A stretch of 8,120 bases of DNA from Betaproteobacteria bacterium (GTDB lineage: Bacteria > Pseudomonadota > Gammaproteobacteria > Burkholderiales > Usitatibacteraceae). The stretch lies in contig JANYFH010000329.1 in assembly GCA_025362705.1 (NCBI GenBank), positions 1 to 8,120 of the forward strand, given 5' to 3'. The translations under genes were made by a program, and so were the position numbers. The notes beneath the pieces were generated by a model. It saw nothing but the letters and a program-made list of their open reading frames with translations. It ran no database searches and was not told where the DNA came from. This document shows, piece by piece, positions 5,881 to 8,120 of this stretch (position 1 is the first letter of the stretch; each line of letters begins with the position of its first letter).

Positions 5881-6891
5881 CTAGGTCTGAAACTCCGCGT
5901 ACTCCACCAGCCCCAATGGTGGCAGCGCACCCAGTGCTTTCGCAGTATCCATACGCACGATCAGTGAAAAACGCTTCAGTGTTTCCACCGGCACGTTTGC
6001 AACGCCGCTGAGTTTTTGCTCGGCTTTGTAGGCCGCGAATTGTCCGACCTGATAAAACTTTGATACCAGGCCCATCAATACCGGGCCCTTCACATTGAGT
6101 AAGGTTTCCACCGAGGCAAACGTTTTCAGACCCAGGTCGGTAGCGATGCGCGCGATTGCGTCGCCCTGTGTGGATACATACGAATCGGGCGGCAGATACA
6201 GCCAGTCCGCACCTGCGGTTTTGAGACGCGCAAGCTTTTCTTCAAGCATGTCGGGCGTTGGTTTGCCTTCGGCATTGAGCGTAAAACTATCAGCCGTCAC
6301 GACGATATTGTCGCGTGACCCAATGCGTCGCCATTCGTCAACGATTCCCAGCGAGTTCGATTCGAGTTTGTTATACATAACCGCGACGCCCTTGATGCCG
6401 CCATAGGCGCGCATCGCTTTCAATTGTGCTTCGAGCGGCGCCACATGCGTCACGCCGGTCAGGTTGCGACCAGGTGAGACAAGTGACGCAACAATTTTTG
6501 CACCTATTGGATCGGTGACCGCCGCGAACACCAATGGAATGGTTTTGCCGATAATTGCATGCGGGTTGTCGAACGTACCTGCCAGACTAACAGCGGGCGG
6601 TGTGCCCCACGCGTAAACAAGATCTGGTTTTTCGCGCACGATTTCAGCGCTAAATTCGACCAGTCGAGCGCGGTTCTGCCCGGCATCGCGCACGATAAAT
6701 TCAACGTCGGCGCGGTGCGTTTTCCAATAGTCGCGAAAGCCTTTTTCAACCGCGGTTTCGCCACGCCATGTGACCATATAAATCCGCGGTGGCCCAGCGG
6801 TTGTCAGCGGCTTGACCGTCTGCGCGCGCAGCAAGGGTGCCAGCGCGAGCGCAGTGGAGGCCAACAAAAAATTACGGCGGCGCATGGTCAT
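5881..6891 (-). CDS. Solute-binding protein of the COG2984 (TrpX-like ABC substrate-binding) family, 336 aa
   Basis: The leader MTMRRRNFLLASTALALAPL continues with LRAQ and includes a twin-arginine motif (RRNFL, residues 5-9), so Tat export is likely. The mature part is a two-lobe periplasmic-binding fold of the COG2984 type: the hallmark is IPLVFAAVTDPIGAKIVASL followed by VSPGRNLTGV (residues about 118-147), preceded by KPDLVYAWGTPPA (88-100). A ligand cannot be read from the sequence; family members have been linked to tryptophan or other aromatic compounds. The start at 6891 overlaps the stop of the upstream MFS gene in an ATGA junction, so translation is coupled and no separate ribosome site is needed. 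MRRR at 6885 is the alternative start. The usual COG2984 partners, a permease and an ATPase, are not in the window. The neighbour is an MFS protein instead, so the pair may serve a different mechanism from classic ABC import. Confidence 0.88.
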   Translation of the reverse strand: MTMRRRNFLLASTALALAPLLRAQTVKPLTTAGPPRIYMVTWRGETAVEKGFRDYWKTHRADVEFIVRDAGQNRARLVEFSAEIVREKPDLVYAWGTPPAVSLAGTFDNPHAIIGKTIPLVFAAVTDPIGAKIVASLVSPGRNLTGVTHVAPLEAQLKAMRAYGGIKGVAVMYNKLESNSLGIVDEWRRIGSRDNIVVTADSFTLNAEGKPTPDMLEEKLARLKTAGADWLYLPPDSYVSTQGDAIARIATDLGLKTFASVETLLNVKGPVLMGLVSKFYQVGQFAAYKAEQKLSGVANVPVETLKRFSLIVRMDTAKALGALPPLGLVEYAEFQT

Positions 6892-8120
6892 TCGGCTGCT
6901 GCTGATGTTGCCACGACTTCTGGCGCAGAACGACGCGGAATATAAAGCCATGCGAACACAATGCCGCAGGTGAATACAACAAGCCCGAGCACGATGAAGG
7001 TGTTCTTGAATCCCAAAAATGGCAGTAATGCTGCAGCCGCAAGGGGCCCCAAGGCATTGCCGATGCGTTCAACCAATCGGTAGTAACCGTACACGGTGCT
7101 TTCGCCGAAGCGGGCGATTTCCACCCGCGTCAAATCGGGCACCATCGCGGCTTGCGGCGAAATGCTGATCGCCTGCGCGATACCGAGCAGGCTCACCACC
7201 AGCACTGCGGCAGCCAGATCATAAGGCAACGCCATTGCCAGTCCGGCAATGCCCGAGAGTATCAATCCAGCGGCAACGAAGGCCGCATGCGGCACAGCGC
7301 CGTGCCGCGTGCGCAGGCGGTCGATCTGTGTGGCGACGACTGGCACGAACAGCACCATCATCACCGAATAAATCATGATGATGCGGCCTGCCATCGCGGC
7401 CGAGCTGCCGGTGGAAGACAGGAACAGCGGGATCAGGTAGAAGCAGTACGCCACCAGTAGCAACTTTGCCGGGACCGCCGCCAACAATAGCAGACCGGCA
7501 AAACGCGGATTGGCGAGCGGATTGAGGTGCATTGATTTTGTCGCGACCGGAACTTCGGCGATCACGACCGGTCGGCGTGAATGAGCCGATTTTGGCAATG
7601 AACGCCAGGCAATCAGCGCCGCCAATGCCGCGAGGGCAGACGCGACGACAAATGTGGCGCGGTAGCCGAGGCCATCCGCCAGCAAGCCACCCACCGAGGG
7701 CCCGCAAATCATCGACACCATGATTACCGACACAAACGTCGCCAACCCCTTGGTGCGGGTTTCGCCATTGGTGTAATCGAGCACAATGCCCTGTGCGGCA
7801 ACAAATGCAATCGCCCACGCCACGCCCGCGCCGGCGCGCCAAAGCAACAAACCGAACAGCGTATCGGCTTGTGCCGCCAGTAAGTGCGCCACAGCACCAA
7901 TGGCGGCGCCGACGAGGAACGCTTTGCGACGGCCCAGGCGATCACTCCAGCCGCCGAGCACTGGCTGCGAGAGTGCGACGATGAGCATGAATAAAAATAT
8001 CGGCAGGCCGACCACCCAGTGCGCAGGAATGGCCACCGGCCCCACCGACATCGTGCCAGCAAATAGCGGCAGGAAACCGCGCGAGAGATCCTCGGCCAGC
8101 AACAACAAAAAAAACGGTGC
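6888..8120 (-). CDS. Major facilitator superfamily transporter, 5' end outside the window (410 aa visible)
   Basis: The frame is open from the window edge to the TGA at 6888-6890. About twelve hydrophobic segments can be counted. MFS motif A is clear after helix 2: GGWSDRLGRRKAF (visible residues about 56-68). A repeat-like echo, TQIDRLRTRHG, sits between helices 8 and 9, as usual for the second half. A charged loop near the middle (KSAHSRRPVV) joins the two six-helix bundles. A TTG at 8106-8108 could serve as a start, but it has no ribosome site and lies inside helix 1 (APFFLLLLAEDLSRGF), so the true start must be upstream. The N-terminus may belong to a larger protein, since MFS domains with this first-helix pattern can be fused to sensor or HAMP-type regions. 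Substrate unknown. It forms a unit with the overlapping binding-protein gene. Confidence 0.9.
   Translation of the reverse strand, partial: APFFLLLLAEDLSRGFLPLFAGTMSVGPVAIPAHWVVGLPIFLFMLIVALSQPVLGGWSDRLGRRKAFLVGAAIGAVAHLLAAQADTLFGLLLWRAGAGVAWAIAFVAAQGIVLDYTNGETRTKGLATFVSVIMVSMICGPSVGGLLADGLGYRATFVVASALAALAALIAWRSLPKSAHSRRPVVIAEVPVATKSMHLNPLANPRFAGLLLLAAVPAKLLLVAYCFYLIPLFLSSTGSSAAMAGRIIMIYSVMMVLFVPVVATQIDRLRTRHGAVPHAAFVAAGLILSGIAGLAMALPYDLAAAVLVVSLLGIAQAISISPQAAMVPDLTRVEIARFGESTVYGYYRLVERIGNALGPLAAAALLPFLGFKNTFIVLGLVVFTCGIVFAWLYIPRRSAPEVVATSAAAE

Overview
The window looks like a chromosomal segment of a proteobacterium, most likely a betaproteobacterium. That assignment is an inference from gene content: an NAD-linked, FdsA-type molybdenum formate dehydrogenase, a CybB-like cytochrome b561 and a TrpX/COG2984-type substrate-binding protein with a twin-arginine leader. 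Base composition is moderate by eye, and genes are packed with short gaps or 4-base overlaps. I see no tRNA, rRNA, CRISPR array, insertion sequence or phage gene.

Layout. (1) Positions 1-2992, plus strand: the last 55 codons of the formate dehydrogenase beta subunit (fdsB), overlapping the complete alpha subunit fdsA in an ATGA junction. FdsA carries a [2Fe-2S] ferredoxin domain, three [4Fe-4S] cysteine sets and the bis-MGD catalytic region with active-site Cys372-His373. It lacks the His/Cys motif for the extra N-terminal [4Fe-4S] cluster. No fdsC or fdsD follows. (2) Positions 3061-3576, minus strand: a small secreted TlpA/ResA-like thioredoxin with WCGPC, convergent with fdsA. (3) Positions 3622-4084, plus strand: a cation diffusion facilitator gene broken by an internal, frame-shifting deletion that removed most of the membrane domain and left both ends intact. 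(4) Positions 4136-5762, plus strand: a probable two-gene unit of a CybB-like di-heme cytochrome b561 and a periplasmic protein with a C-terminal mono-heme c-type cytochrome domain. (5) Positions 5881-8120, minus strand: a major facilitator (5' end outside the window) overlapping by 4 bases a COG2984-type solute-binding protein, with no ABC permease or ATPase in view.

How the genes fit together. FdsBA oxidises formate and reduces NAD+ in the cytoplasm. The b561/cytochrome pair could pass quinol electrons to a periplasmic acceptor. The thioredoxin could keep periplasmic cysteines reduced, including those of the CxxCH motif. The MFS/binding-protein pair looks like one transcriptional unit for uptake or sensing of an unknown small molecule. 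The two gaps between convergent genes share a 14-base motif (13 of 14 identical) just outside the minus-strand stop codon, each forming one arm of an inverted repeat.

The most notable observations are the fossil CDF transporter with its deletion junction readable in two frames, the FdsA with a missing cluster motif, the paired palindromic sequences in the convergent gaps, the b561/c-type cytochrome pair, and the MFS/binding-protein pair. Nothing here is clearly a wholly new system.
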